Shown piece after piece: positions 42,366 to 50,509 of a DNA stretch of 64,000 nt. The translations under genes were made by a program, and so were the position numbers. Numbering within the stretch: position 1 is the stretch's first letter; every line of letters begins with the position of its first letter. The notes beneath the pieces are model-generated. The model saw only the letters and a list, made by a program, of their open reading frames with translations, did not search any database and had not been told where the DNA came from. This DNA comes from Micromonospora noduli (GTDB taxonomy: Bacteria > Actinomycetota > Actinomycetes > Mycobacteriales > Micromonosporaceae), in assembly GCF_003264365.1 (NCBI RefSeq), contig NZ_PYAK01000012.1, positions 1 to 64,000 of the forward strand. The letters run 5' to 3'.

Positions 42366-42526
42366 TGGGCCGTCACCCGTGGGCGTACGGCCACGCATAG
42401 TCTGCCACGGCTCGCTCCGGGCGGCCCGGCGTCCCTCCCCGGTGCGCCGGCCAGGCGGTCTGCCGCGTCCACTGTGGGCTGGAGGGTGCGCCTGCGGCAC
42501 CCGGTGAGATCGGGAAGACTGGGCCC

Positions 42527-43522
42527 ATGCGAGCCATCACGATTCCGCAGCCCGGTGGACCCGACGCGCTGGTCTGGGCCGAGGTGCCCGACCCGGAGCC
42601 GGGCCCGGACGAGGTGATCGTGGATGTGCGGGCCAGCGGGGTCAACCGCGCTGACCTGCTGCAACGGCAGGGGCACTACCCTCCGCCGCCGGGCGCGCCC
42701 GCGTACCCCGGGTTGGAATGCTCTGGGGTGATCACGGAGGTTGGCGCGGAGGTCGTCGGTTGGGCGGTCGGGCAGCAGGTCTGCGCGCTGCTGGCCGGCG
42801 GTGGGTACGCGGAGCGGGTTGCGGTCCCCGCCGGGCAACTGCTGCCGGTGCCCTGCGACCCGGTCGACGCGGCGGCGCTGCCCGAGGTGGCCTGCACGGT
42901 CTGGTCGAACCTGGTTCAGGTGGCGCGGCTCGGCACTGGCGACACGCTGCTGGTGCACGGCGGGGGCAGCGGGATCGGCACCTTCGCCGTGCAGCTCGGG
43001 GCGGCCCTCGGCGTCACAGTGCTGACCACCGCGCGGGAGGGCAAGCACGCCCGGCTGCGTGAGTTGGGTGCGGCGCACCTGATCGACTACCGGGAGCAGG
43101 ACTTCGTCGAGGAGGTCCGGCGGGTCACCGACGGGCGCGGCGTGGACGTCATCCTCGACATCATGGGTGGGTCCTACCTGGGGCGGAACGTTTCCGCGCT
43201 GGCCACCGGCGGTCGGCTCGTGGTGATCGGGATGCAGGGTGGGCGCAAGGCGGAGTTGGATCTCGGCGCGCTGTTGACCAAGCGGGCGAGCGTCACCGCG
43301 ACGTCGCTACGGTCCCGTCCGCTCGCTGAGAAGGCGGAGATCGTCCAGGGCGTACGGGACGAGGTGTGGCCGTTGGTCGAGGCGGGTCGGATCCGGCCGA
43401 TCGTGGACCGACGGCTGCCGATGACGGAGGCGGCGGAGGCGCACCGGCTCGTCGAGTCGAGCGATCACTTCGGCAAGGTGCTGCTCACCCGCCCGCCGGG
43501 TGGCGGGTCGGCCGTCAGCTGA
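42527..43522 (+). CDS. NAD(P)H quinone oxidoreductase (PIG3/QOR-type MDR)
   Basis: A 331-residue zinc-free medium-chain reductase: GVNRADLLQRQGHYPPPPGA and YPGLECSGVI in the N-terminal domain, and the cofactor motif HGGGSGIGTFAVQLGAALG. The AYPGLECSG and RQGHYPPP motifs are typical of the PIG3-like quinone oxidoreductase group, which reduces quinones with NADPH. It converges on soxR; quinone-reducing enzymes are classic SoxR-regulon members in actinomycetes, so a functional link is plausible although the gene has its own upstream promoter region. Confidence 0.9.
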   Translation: MRAITIPQPGGPDALVWAEVPDPEPGPDEVIVDVRASGVNRADLLQRQGHYPPPPGAPAYPGLECSGVITEVGAEVVGWAVGQQVCALLAGGGYAERVAVPAGQLLPVPCDPVDAAALPEVACTVWSNLVQVARLGTGDTLLVHGGGSGIGTFAVQLGAALGVTVLTTAREGKHARLRELGAAHLIDYREQDFVEEVRRVTDGRGVDVILDIMGGSYLGRNVSALATGGRLVVIGMQGGRKAELDLGALLTKRASVTATSLRSRPLAEKAEIVQGVRDEVWPLVEAGRIRPIVDRRLPMTEAAEAHRLVESSDHFGKVLLTRPPGGGSAVS

Positions 43523-43561
43523 GCGAGCCTGCCGGGTGGCCGTCAGTTGAGCGAGCCTGCC
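43510..43561. repeat. 24-base tandem duplication at the convergent QOR and soxR ends
   Basis: GGCCGTCAGCTGAGCGAGCC... at 43510-43533 recurs with one mismatch at 43538-43561. The first copy holds the QOR stop codon, the second the soxR stop codon. A 28-bp duplication probably created the present 3' ends. Confidence 0.7.
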
Positions 43562-44016
43562 AGCGTCGGGTCGTCCGTCGGTCGGGGCAGCACCAGCCGG
43601 GCGCCCGGGCCCTCGCCGGCCAGCGTGTCCTCCGGGTTGTTGAGCGTGCAGCGCTGCAAGGACAGGCAGCCGCAGCCGATGCAGCCGTCCAGGTCGTCAC
43701 GGAGCTTGGTGAGCAACCGGATCCGCTCGTCCAGTCGGCTGCGCCAGCTCGCCGAGAGCCGCGCCCAGTCCTGCGGGCTCGGGGTGCGGGCCTCGGGAAG
43801 CGAGTCGAGTGCCTCCCGGATCTCGTCGAGCGAGACGCCGACCTGCTGGGAGATCCGGATGAAGGCGACCCGCCGCAGCTCGGCGCGGGCGTACCGGCGC
43901 TGATTGCCGCCGGTGCGGTCGGCGCGGATCAGCCCGAGTCGCTCGTAGTAGCGCAGCGCCGACGGTGCCACCCCGGAGCGGGCGGACAGCTCACCGATCG
44001 TCAGTAGATCCGGCAT
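43543..44016 (-). CDS. soxR: Redox-sensitive transcriptional activator SoxR
   Basis: A 157-residue MerR-family regulator. The winged helix is at 5-75 (LTIGELSARSGVAPSALRYYE), the dimer helix about 80-110, and the [2Fe-2S] site C-x2-C-x-C-x5-C is intact (Cys112, 115, 117, 123). Oxidation of the cluster by redox-cycling compounds activates target promoters. In Streptomyces SoxR senses such metabolites and turns on quinone- and metabolite-handling enzymes. It is divergent from a split transketolase with a palindromic SoxR-type site between them. Confidence 0.93.
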   Translation of the reverse strand: MPDLLTIGELSARSGVAPSALRYYERLGLIRADRTGGNQRRYARAELRRVAFIRISQQVGVSLDEIREALDSLPEARTPSPQDWARLSASWRSRLDERIRLLTKLRDDLDGCIGCGCLSLQRCTLNNPEDTLAGEGPGARLVLPRPTDDPTLAGSLN

Positions 44017-44027
44017 CCCCAGGTCCT

Positions 44028-44051
44028 TGAGTTGAAGTCCACTTCAACTCA
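44028..44051. promoter_or_regulatory. SoxR-type operator in a 19-base-spacer promoter
   Basis: Perfect 11-bp inverted repeat TGAGTTGAAGT/ACTTCAACTCA around CC. On the plus strand it fills the spacer between a -35-like TTGAGT (44027-44032) and a -10-like CACAGT (44052-44057), giving the overlong 19-base spacing typical of MerR-activated promoters. The predicted start would fall on the transketolase ATG (44064), implying a leaderless mRNA. Confidence 0.7.
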
Positions 44052-44063
44052 CACAGTAGTGGC

Positions 44064-44759
44064 ATGACCACCACACTGCCCACCGACAGCAGCGCCCGAC
44101 TGCCCGGGCTGATCCGACGACTGACCGGCGACGAGAAGCACGCGCCGAGCGCGCACTCCACCACCGATGTGCTCCAGGTGCTCTACGACCGCGTGCTGCG
44201 GGTCACCCCCGACACCGCCGACGATCCGCAGCGGGACCGGTTCCTGCTCTCCAAGGGTCACGGACCGGCCGCCTACTACGCGGTGCTCGCCGCGCACGGC
44301 TTCATCCCGGACGCCTGGCTCGACGACCTGGCCGGACCGGCGAGCCGGCTCGGCCACCACCCGGACCGGCTCCTGGTGCCCGGGGTCGAGATCGGCTCCG
44401 GCTCCCTCGGGCACGGGCTCGGGCTGGCCGTCGGCACCGCGCTCGGCCTGCGCGCCCAGGGGCTGCTCAACCCCCGGGTGTACGTGCTGCTCGGCGACGC
44501 CGAACTGGACGAGGGATCCAACCACGAGGCGATCGCGTACGCGGGAGCGACAGGCCTCGACAGCCTCACCGCGATCGTTGTCGACAACTCGTCGGCCAGC
44601 CACGGGTGGGCCGGTGGCATCGCCAGCCGGTTCACCGTCAACGGTTGGACCGCCGACACCGTCGACGGCCGGAACCACGAAGCCCTGTACGCGGCGCTGA
44701 CCGGGCACCGACCACGACACCCGCACCTGGTGGTCGCCCGCACCGAGAGCAAGGGATGA
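44064..44759 (+). CDS. Transketolase, N-terminal (thiamine-diphosphate binding) subunit
   Basis: A 231-residue subunit of a split transketolase-like enzyme. It has RFLLSKGHGPAAYYAVLAAHG and the GDAELDEGSNHEA motif (normally GDGELxEG) that binds thiamine diphosphate and Mg2+, followed by a conserved VDNSS. Full transketolase is about 650 residues; here residues up to the first domain are one gene and the rest the next, overlapping by 4 bases (ATGA). It should carry out two-carbon ketol transfer, probably on a pentose-like substrate. It is divergent from soxR. Confidence 0.85.
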   Translation: MTTTLPTDSSARLPGLIRRLTGDEKHAPSAHSTTDVLQVLYDRVLRVTPDTADDPQRDRFLLSKGHGPAAYYAVLAAHGFIPDAWLDDLAGPASRLGHHPDRLLVPGVEIGSGSLGHGLGLAVGTALGLRAQGLLNPRVYVLLGDAELDEGSNHEAIAYAGATGLDSLTAIVVDNSSASHGWAGGIASRFTVNGWTADTVDGRNHEALYAALTGHRPRHPHLVVARTESKG

Positions 44760-45658
44760 CCGACATGCGTACCGCCTTCATCGACACCGCCAACGCGCTC
44801 CTCGACGAGAATCCGCGTACCGCACTGGTGCTGGCCGACATCTCGGTGGCCCAGTTCGCCTCGGCCAGCCACCGCCACCCGGACCGGGTGCTCAACGTCG
44901 GGATCCGGGAGCAACTGATGATCGGGGTGGCCGGCGGGCTCGCCCTGACCGGGCTGCGTCCGATCGCACACTCGTACGCGACGTTCCTGGTGGACCGGGC
45001 GTACGAGCAGATCAAGTTGGATCTGGACCACCAGGGCGTGGGCGCCGTCCTGGTCAGCATCGGCGCGTCGTACGACGGGTCGGCTGAGGGCCGCACCCAC
45101 CAGTCGCCCGGGGACGTGGCGCTCTTCGACTCCCTCGGTGACGGCTGGACGGTCCGGGTGCCCGGCCACCCGGACGAGGTGGCGCCGCTGTTGCGCAACG
45201 CCGCGACCAGCGACGATCCGATCTACCTGCGGCTCTCCGAGCAGCGCAACGCCGAGGCGTACCCGGACGCCACAGGGCTACGGGTGATCCGGCGAGGCCT
45301 GACGAATGCGCCCCTCGTGGTGGCGGTCGGACCGATGCTCGACCCCACAGTGGCGGCGACCGAGGGAATGGACGTGACTGTGGCGTACACCCACACGCCC
45401 CGGCCGCTCGACACGCCCGGGCTGCGGGCGCTCGCCAACACCGACGTGGTGCTGGTCGAGCCGTACCTGGCGGGAACATCGAGCGCGCTCGTCAGCCGGG
45501 CCCTGGCGGACGTGCCGCACCGACTGCTCGCCCTCGGGGTGGGTCAGACCGACCTGCGACGGTACGGCGATCCGGCCGACCACGCCCGGTGGCATGGTCT
45601 GGACGCCGACGGCCTGCGGCGGTCGATCAGCGGGTTCCTGGGGTCAGTTGGCGGCTGA
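44756..45658 (+). CDS. Transketolase, C-terminal (pyrimidine-binding) subunit
   Basis: A 300-residue partner of the previous gene. It starts MRTAFIDTANALLDENPRT and has the pyrimidine-domain signature RVLNVGIREQLMIGVAGGLALTG containing the catalytic Glu, and EGRTHQSPGDVALFDSLGD, followed by the C-terminal domain. ATGA overlap couples its translation to the N-terminal subunit. It completes the active site at the dimer interface. It overlaps the convergent glycosyltransferase gene by 15 bases at its 3' end. Confidence 0.85.
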   Translation: MTDMRTAFIDTANALLDENPRTALVLADISVAQFASASHRHPDRVLNVGIREQLMIGVAGGLALTGLRPIAHSYATFLVDRAYEQIKLDLDHQGVGAVLVSIGASYDGSAEGRTHQSPGDVALFDSLGDGWTVRVPGHPDEVAPLLRNAATSDDPIYLRLSEQRNAEAYPDATGLRVIRRGLTNAPLVVAVGPMLDPTVAATEGMDVTVAYTHTPRPLDTPGLRALANTDVVLVEPYLAGTSSALVSRALADVPHRLLALGVGQTDLRRYGDPADHARWHGLDADGLRRSISGFLGSVGG

Positions 45659-46351
45659 GACGGCGGGGCGGCGGCGAGCGCGCTCGCGCCCGAGGATCCA
45701 GATCGCCTCGACGCCGTCCTTCCAGGTGATCTTCTTGCCCTCTTCGCGGCCGCGCGCCCGGTAGCTGATCGGCACCTCGTACGGCCGGATCCGGCGACGC
45801 AGCAGCTTGCCGGTCACCTCGGCCTCCATGCCGAAGCCGCGCGAGCGCACCTCAAGCGACCGGTAGAGCGCCACCGGCATCAGCTTGAAGCAGGTCTCCA
45901 GGTCGCCGATGTACGAGTTGAACAGCACGTTGGCCGCCATCGTGACGCCCTTGTTGCCCATCACGTACCAGAAGCTGTAGGCGCTGTGGCTGCCGAAGGT
46001 GCGATTGCCGTAGACCACCGTGGCCCGACCGTCGAGCACCGGGTCGAGCAGCTTGGGGATGTCCTGCGGGTCGTACTCCAGATCGGCGTCGAGGATGACC
46101 ATGTAGTCACCCTCGGCGCTGTCGACCGCCGTCTTGATGGCGGCACCCTTGCCGGCGTTGCGCTGGTGGGTGATGACCCGCAGGCGCGCGTCGTCGGCGC
46201 GACCGAGGACCTCGCCGGTGCCGTCGCGGCTGCCGTCGTCAACAACGACCAATTCGATCTCACAGGGATAGTCCACCGCCAATGCCTGCTTGAGGGCATC
46301 CGCGATGCGTTCTTCCTCGTTGTAGACCGGCATGAGGATCGAGAGCTTCAC
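45644..46351 (-). CDS. Family 2 glycosyltransferase (polyprenyl-phosphate sugar synthase-like)
   Basis: A 235-residue GT2 enzyme: LSILMPVYNEEERI, VVDDGSRDGTGEVL, GKGAAIKTAVDSAEGD and the DXD-like LDADLEYDPQDI. It lacks transmembrane helices. This group attaches a sugar from a nucleotide sugar to a polyprenyl phosphate or makes similar lipid-linked donors; the SHSAYSFWYVMGN and DLETCFKLMP motifs match dolichol-phosphate mannosyltransferase-like members. The GTG at 46351 was preferred (GGAG 6 bases upstream); GTG 46363 is also in frame. It is divergent from a GT-C gene. Confidence 0.88.
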   Translation of the reverse strand: MKLSILMPVYNEEERIADALKQALAVDYPCEIELVVVDDGSRDGTGEVLGRADDARLRVITHQRNAGKGAAIKTAVDSAEGDYMVILDADLEYDPQDIPKLLDPVLDGRATVVYGNRTFGSHSAYSFWYVMGNKGVTMAANVLFNSYIGDLETCFKLMPVALYRSLEVRSRGFGMEAEVTGKLLRRRIRPYEVPISYRARGREEGKKITWKDGVEAIWILGRERARRRPAVSAAN

Positions 46352-46456
46352 GGGGATCTCCACGGTGGCGGCAACACGTCGGCCATAGCCTAGCCTGGTT
46401 GGTTTGTTTACCGCGTACCGCTACCGCTGGGCAGTCGGCGCGGCGGCTTCAGATCA

Positions 46457-48694
46457 ATGGTGTTTACTTCCGCCATGTCGGCTGCCGGCTCCCTGCTCGC
46501 GGCGGTTCCTGCCGCCGCGGTGCTCCTGCTCATCGTCGCGGCGATGCCACGCGAGGCTGGCGCGGTCGCACCGCTGCGGCTCGCCGTGGTGCGCGCCGTC
46601 CTGCTCACCGGGGCGTACGCGGTGCTCGTCGTCGAGGTGCTCGGCGCGTCGCACGCGCTGACCCGAGGCGCGTTCACCGTCGCCTGGCTGCTCTTCCTGG
46701 TCGCGGCGGCAGCGGCGACCGGTCTGCGCTGGCGACGGGCGACCCGCCTCGGGCAGCCGCCCGCCGCCGCACCGGTGCCGGTCAGCGCTGCGCCGGCAGT
46801 CAGCGCTGCATCGCGGCCGGTGCCGGTCGGCGCTGTGGTGTCCGGTGGCGGACCCGACGTGTCCACCCCGGCCGCCGAGCGCGGTGAGCCCACCTCCGCG
46901 CCGACCCGGGCTGCTCGAAGGTTCGCTGACCTTCGTGCCGTAGCGGTCGACGCGTGGCGTACGGCCCGACCGGGTGAGCGGCTCCTCGCCGGCACGGTCG
47001 GCGGGCTGGTCCTGGTGGAACTGCTGGTCGCGCTGTTGGCCGAGCCGAACAACTTCGACTCGCAGACGTACCACCTGCCGAAGGTGGAGCACTGGGTGGC
47101 CCAGGGCGACCTGGACTTCTGGCCCACCGCCATCCACCGGCAGGTGACCATCCCGCCCGGAGCCGAGTACCTGCTGCTGCACCTGCGCCTGCTCACCGGC
47201 GGGGACCACCTGCACAACCTGGTGCAGTGGGCGGCCGGGGTGGTCTGTCTCCTGGTGGCCGCCCGGATCACCGCACAGCTCGGCGGCGGCAGGCGGGCCC
47301 AGTTGCTCACCGCGTTCGTGCTGGCGACCACGCCGATGGTGGTGCTCCAGGCCACCAGCACGCAGACCGACCTGATCTGCGCGGCGTGGGTGGCCTGCGC
47401 GGCGACAGTGGTGCTGGACGGGCTGAGTCGACGGACCGGCTGGGGCACGCTGCTCGGGCTGGGTGCGGCCACCGGGCTGACCGCGGTGACCAAGACCAGC
47501 GGCCTGATCGCGGTCGGCCCGCTGCTGGTGCTCTGGGGACTGGCCCAGTTGAGGCTGGCCCGGAGCAGGAACGCCGCGTCGACCGACCCGGCAGCCGCGG
47601 GCGGTGGTCGGCGGTCCTGGCCGATCGGTGGGCTGGCCCGCACGGTCGGCGGTTCGGTGCTGATCCTGGTGGTCGCTGCCGTGGTGGTCGGCCCTTTCCT
47701 GGCTCGGGTGACCGCCGAGTTCGGGCACCCGCTGGGGCCGCCCCGGCTGCGCGAGTCCATTCCGATGGAGCGGCACGACCCGGCGTCGATAGTGGTCAAC
47801 GCGCTGCGGATCGGGCACACCGCGTTCGACACGCCACTGGCGCCGCTGCGTCGGGCCGGGGCCGAGCTGATCATCAGCGGCGCCGAGGCGATCGGGGTCG
47901 ACCCGCAGGACCGTGCGATCACCTTCGGGCGGGAACTGTTCCCGGAGCCGGCCTGGTATCCGGACGAGGACCGGGTCGCGTTTCCGCTGGCCGGGGCGTT
48001 GGCGGTGATCGGTGCGGTGATGGCGCTCGCCCGACCACGGCGGATCGCTCCCGAGCGGGCCGGGTCGCTGCGGGCGTACGCCGCGGTGGTGCTGACCGCC
48101 GTGCTGCTGCACACCGCGATGATCAAGTGGCAGCCGTGGGGGAACCGGCTGCTGCTCTACGCCGTGGTGCTCGCCGTGCCCCTCGCCGGCCTCTGGCTGG
48201 ACGCTCTCCTGCGCAACCGCGCCGGTGGGCGTCGAACGGTTGCCACGGTGGCGGCCGTCACCGTGCTGGCCACCTCGGCGCTGGCCGGGGTACTCGCAGT
48301 GTCGTACGGCTTCCCGCGCCGGCTGGTCGGCGCCGGCTCGGTCTTCACCACCTCGGACTGGGACACCCGGTTCCTGCGCCGCCCCCAGTGGGCCGACGAG
48401 TTCCGCTGGGCGGCGACCGCGGTCCAGGACAGCGGTGCGCGGCGGATCGGGCTGGTGCAGCAGAACGACAACTGGGAGTACCCGTGGTGGCTGCTGCTGC
48501 GGCAGCCCGACGGCGGCTCACCGGACCTGGTGGCGTTGCAGTCGGTACTGCCGGAACGGCCGCCGGCCGACCCCTCCTCGGTCGACGCGATCGTCTGCAC
48601 CGGCAACAAGGCGGCCTGCGCCAAACTCGTCCCGGCCGGCTGGCGGCTGGAGTTCCGCGGCTACGTGGGCTACGCCCTGCCGCCGGGCCGCTGA
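46457..48694 (+). CDS. GT-C family membrane glycosyltransferase (PMT/ArnT-like)
   Basis: A 745-residue protein with about eleven to twelve predicted helices. After two N-terminal helices and a Pro/Ala linker comes a first extracytoplasmic loop with NNFDSQTYHLPKVEHWVAQG, whose Asp is the expected catalytic base of GT-C enzymes. It transfers sugar from a polyprenyl phosphate donor to an outer-surface acceptor. The divergent GT2 gene may make that donor. The C-terminal 100 residues form a soluble domain (GARRIGLVQQNDNWEYPWW). The Ala/Val repeats at 46800-46860 lie in the linker. Confidence 0.85.
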   Translation: MVFTSAMSAAGSLLAAVPAAAVLLLIVAAMPREAGAVAPLRLAVVRAVLLTGAYAVLVVEVLGASHALTRGAFTVAWLLFLVAAAAATGLRWRRATRLGQPPAAAPVPVSAAPAVSAASRPVPVGAVVSGGGPDVSTPAAERGEPTSAPTRAARRFADLRAVAVDAWRTARPGERLLAGTVGGLVLVELLVALLAEPNNFDSQTYHLPKVEHWVAQGDLDFWPTAIHRQVTIPPGAEYLLLHLRLLTGGDHLHNLVQWAAGVVCLLVAARITAQLGGGRRAQLLTAFVLATTPMVVLQATSTQTDLICAAWVACAATVVLDGLSRRTGWGTLLGLGAATGLTAVTKTSGLIAVGPLLVLWGLAQLRLARSRNAASTDPAAAGGGRRSWPIGGLARTVGGSVLILVVAAVVVGPFLARVTAEFGHPLGPPRLRESIPMERHDPASIVVNALRIGHTAFDTPLAPLRRAGAELIISGAEAIGVDPQDRAITFGRELFPEPAWYPDEDRVAFPLAGALAVIGAVMALARPRRIAPERAGSLRAYAAVVLTAVLLHTAMIKWQPWGNRLLLYAVVLAVPLAGLWLDALLRNRAGGRRTVATVAAVTVLATSALAGVLAVSYGFPRRLVGAGSVFTTSDWDTRFLRRPQWADEFRWAATAVQDSGARRIGLVQQNDNWEYPWWLLLRQPDGGSPDLVALQSVLPERPPADPSSVDAIVCTGNKAACAKLVPAGWRLEFRGYVGYALPPGR

Positions 48695-48702
48695 ACCAGA
48701 AG

Positions 48703-48740
48703 CCGGCCCGCGCTGCCGTGGCGCTGGCGCGCGGGCCCGG
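48703..48740 (+). terminator. GC-rich hairpin after the GT-C gene
   Basis: CCGGCCCGCGC pairs with GCGCGGGCCCGG (one bulge) just downstream of the stop codon; likely terminator. Confidence 0.5.
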
Positions 48741-48812
48741 ATAGTCCGATCCGGGCGGTTCCGCATCCGGCGCGCAAGGACCTGAAGCGCATTCACATCT
48801 ATTGATCCGCAC

Positions 48813-48828
48813 GTTACCGTCTGGTAAC
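48813..48828. promoter_or_regulatory. Palindrome GTTACCGTCTGGTAAC with flanking inverted repeats
   Basis: GTTACC/GGTAAC arms around GTCT lie 40-55 bases upstream of the SGNH-ricin hydrolase start. ATTGA (48801-48805) and TCAAT flank it, and CTCAATCG/CGATTGAG follows. A TetR- or GntR-type repressor site is likely; the regulator is not identifiable here. Confidence 0.5.
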
Positions 48829-48868
48829 TCAATCGACGTCCCGCGATTGAGCCGAAAGGAGTGCGTCG

Positions 48869-50470
48869 ATGCCTGCAATCCCCGCCAGGCCCGAACGCGC
48901 GACCCGACGACGGGCCATTACCGTCGCCGTCGCCGTCGCCGCTCTCGTCCTACCGATGCTCGCCGGACCGGCCACCCCCGCCACCGCCGCCGACAGACCG
49001 ACCGTCCAACCACTCCCCGCCAACCTCGAAGCCATCCGGGCCGCCGAGGCGACCGCCCTCTACGGCAGCCCGGCGATACGCCCGATCGAACAACGGCGTA
49101 CCGCGTTGATCACCATGGGTGACAGCGAGATATCCGGCGAGGGGGTCGGCAACTACGTCCCCGGCACCCACCAGGACGGCAACTGGTGCGACCGCTCGTA
49201 CGACCAGGCGGTCTTCCGCACCGGCATCACGTCGGACGCGCAGTACAACATCGCCTGCTCCGGTGCCACCCCGTGGAACCTGATCGCCGGCGGCCCGACC
49301 CAGCACAACGAGCTGAACCAGGGCGACTACCTGGGCATCAAGGCGCGCAACACGCACGTGAAGCTGATCTGGGTGGTGGTCGGCGCGAACGGTGACGGCA
49401 CCATCCAGTTCGGTCCGGTCGCCACCGACTGCGCCGTCCGCCGCGTCTTCTTCCAGGGTGCCTGCTACCCCACCTACACCGACCAGTGGACGATCCGCAC
49501 CGACGGCAGCCGGCAGGCCGTGGAGTCGGCGCTGACCGACATCCGGCAGACCATGACCAACGCCGGCTACCTGCGGTCGGACTACGAACTGGTGCTGATG
49601 TCGTACCCAAGCCCCGGCAGCCCCGACGTGGAGGACAACCCCAACTTCCCCGGCTGGTACTCCGGCGGTTGTCTGCTCTACCTGGCCGACGCGGCGTTCG
49701 CCCGGAACAAGGCGGTGCCGATGTTCGAGTCGGCGCTGCGCTCGGCCGCGGCGAACACCGGCACCCGCTACCTGGATGCCAGCCGGCTCTTCCACGGGCA
49801 CGAGGTGTGCACCGACAACACCTCGGTCCGCGGCCTCTTCATCGAGGTCGGCATCTGGAACGAGAACGCCGCCCGACAGTCGTTCCACCCGAACGCCCGC
49901 GGGCACGGCATGTTCGCCCAGTGCATCACCCAGTTCTGGAACTCCGGGCAGACGCGGGCCAGCTGCGTCGACCCGGCCAGCACCGGCGGTGGCGTGCTCT
50001 ACCCGGGGCTGCTGGAGTTCAAGCAACTGCGCAACGTGGCCACCGGCACCTGTGTCGACGGCAAGGGGTACGACTCCCGCAACGGCACCGCGCAGCAGCC
50101 GTACTCCTGCCACGGCGGGCGTAACCAGGGCTTCTGGTACGACTCGGCCCGACGGTCGCTGCACTCGGAGCTGTCCCACGACCGTTGCCTGGACGTCGCC
50201 AACAGCTCGATGACCGCCGGCACCGCTGTCAACATCTACGACTGCAACGGCACCGGAGCGCAGCAGTTCGTCTTCGTGGGTAACCAGATCAGGCCGGCGA
50301 GCGCCAACAACCTCTGCGTGGCGTTCGACAACCCGCTGCTGGGCAGCTCTCGCCTGCGGTTGGCGAACTGCTCCAGCAGCACCCGGCAGCAGTGGTCGTT
50401 CGAGGCCCGTACCGCCGCCAACCCGGTCGGCTACGGTCACGACGACTTCATCGGCTCCCGCGTCTACTGA
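48869..50470 (+). CDS. Secreted SGNH hydrolase with C-terminal ricin-type lectin
   Basis: A 533-residue secreted enzyme. Signal peptide about 1-41 (ending ATPATAADRP). SGNH hydrolase about 75-370 with nucleophile Ser in ALITMGDSEISGEG, a WVVVGANGDG block and catalytic His in QSFHPNARGHG; six or more Cys suggest disulfides. A ricin-type beta-trefoil (about 385-510) has QPYSCHGGRNQGFW, NIYDCNGTGAQQF and SSTRQQWSF. It likely hydrolyses lipid or acyl-sugar esters. It differs from the CE3-like esterase by the GDSE motif and longer insert. ATG start with AAAGGA upstream; a terminator follows. Confidence 0.9.
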   Translation: MPAIPARPERATRRRAITVAVAVAALVLPMLAGPATPATAADRPTVQPLPANLEAIRAAEATALYGSPAIRPIEQRRTALITMGDSEISGEGVGNYVPGTHQDGNWCDRSYDQAVFRTGITSDAQYNIACSGATPWNLIAGGPTQHNELNQGDYLGIKARNTHVKLIWVVVGANGDGTIQFGPVATDCAVRRVFFQGACYPTYTDQWTIRTDGSRQAVESALTDIRQTMTNAGYLRSDYELVLMSYPSPGSPDVEDNPNFPGWYSGGCLLYLADAAFARNKAVPMFESALRSAAANTGTRYLDASRLFHGHEVCTDNTSVRGLFIEVGIWNENAARQSFHPNARGHGMFAQCITQFWNSGQTRASCVDPASTGGGVLYPGLLEFKQLRNVATGTCVDGKGYDSRNGTAQQPYSCHGGRNQGFWYDSARRSLHSELSHDRCLDVANSSMTAGTAVNIYDCNGTGAQQFVFVGNQIRPASANNLCVAFDNPLLGSSRLRLANCSSSTRQQWSFEARTAANPVGYGHDDFIGSRVY

Positions 50471-50475
50471 CGAGG

Positions 50476-50507
50476 GCAGGGGCCCTGGCGTCGACCAGGG
50501 CCCCTGC
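50476..50507. terminator. Perfect 13-bp hairpin between convergent genes
   Basis: GCAGGGGCCCTGG and CCAGGGCCCCTGC pair around CGTCGA between the SGNH hydrolase stop and the convergent lipoprotein gene. Confidence 0.8.
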
Positions 50508-50509
50508 GC

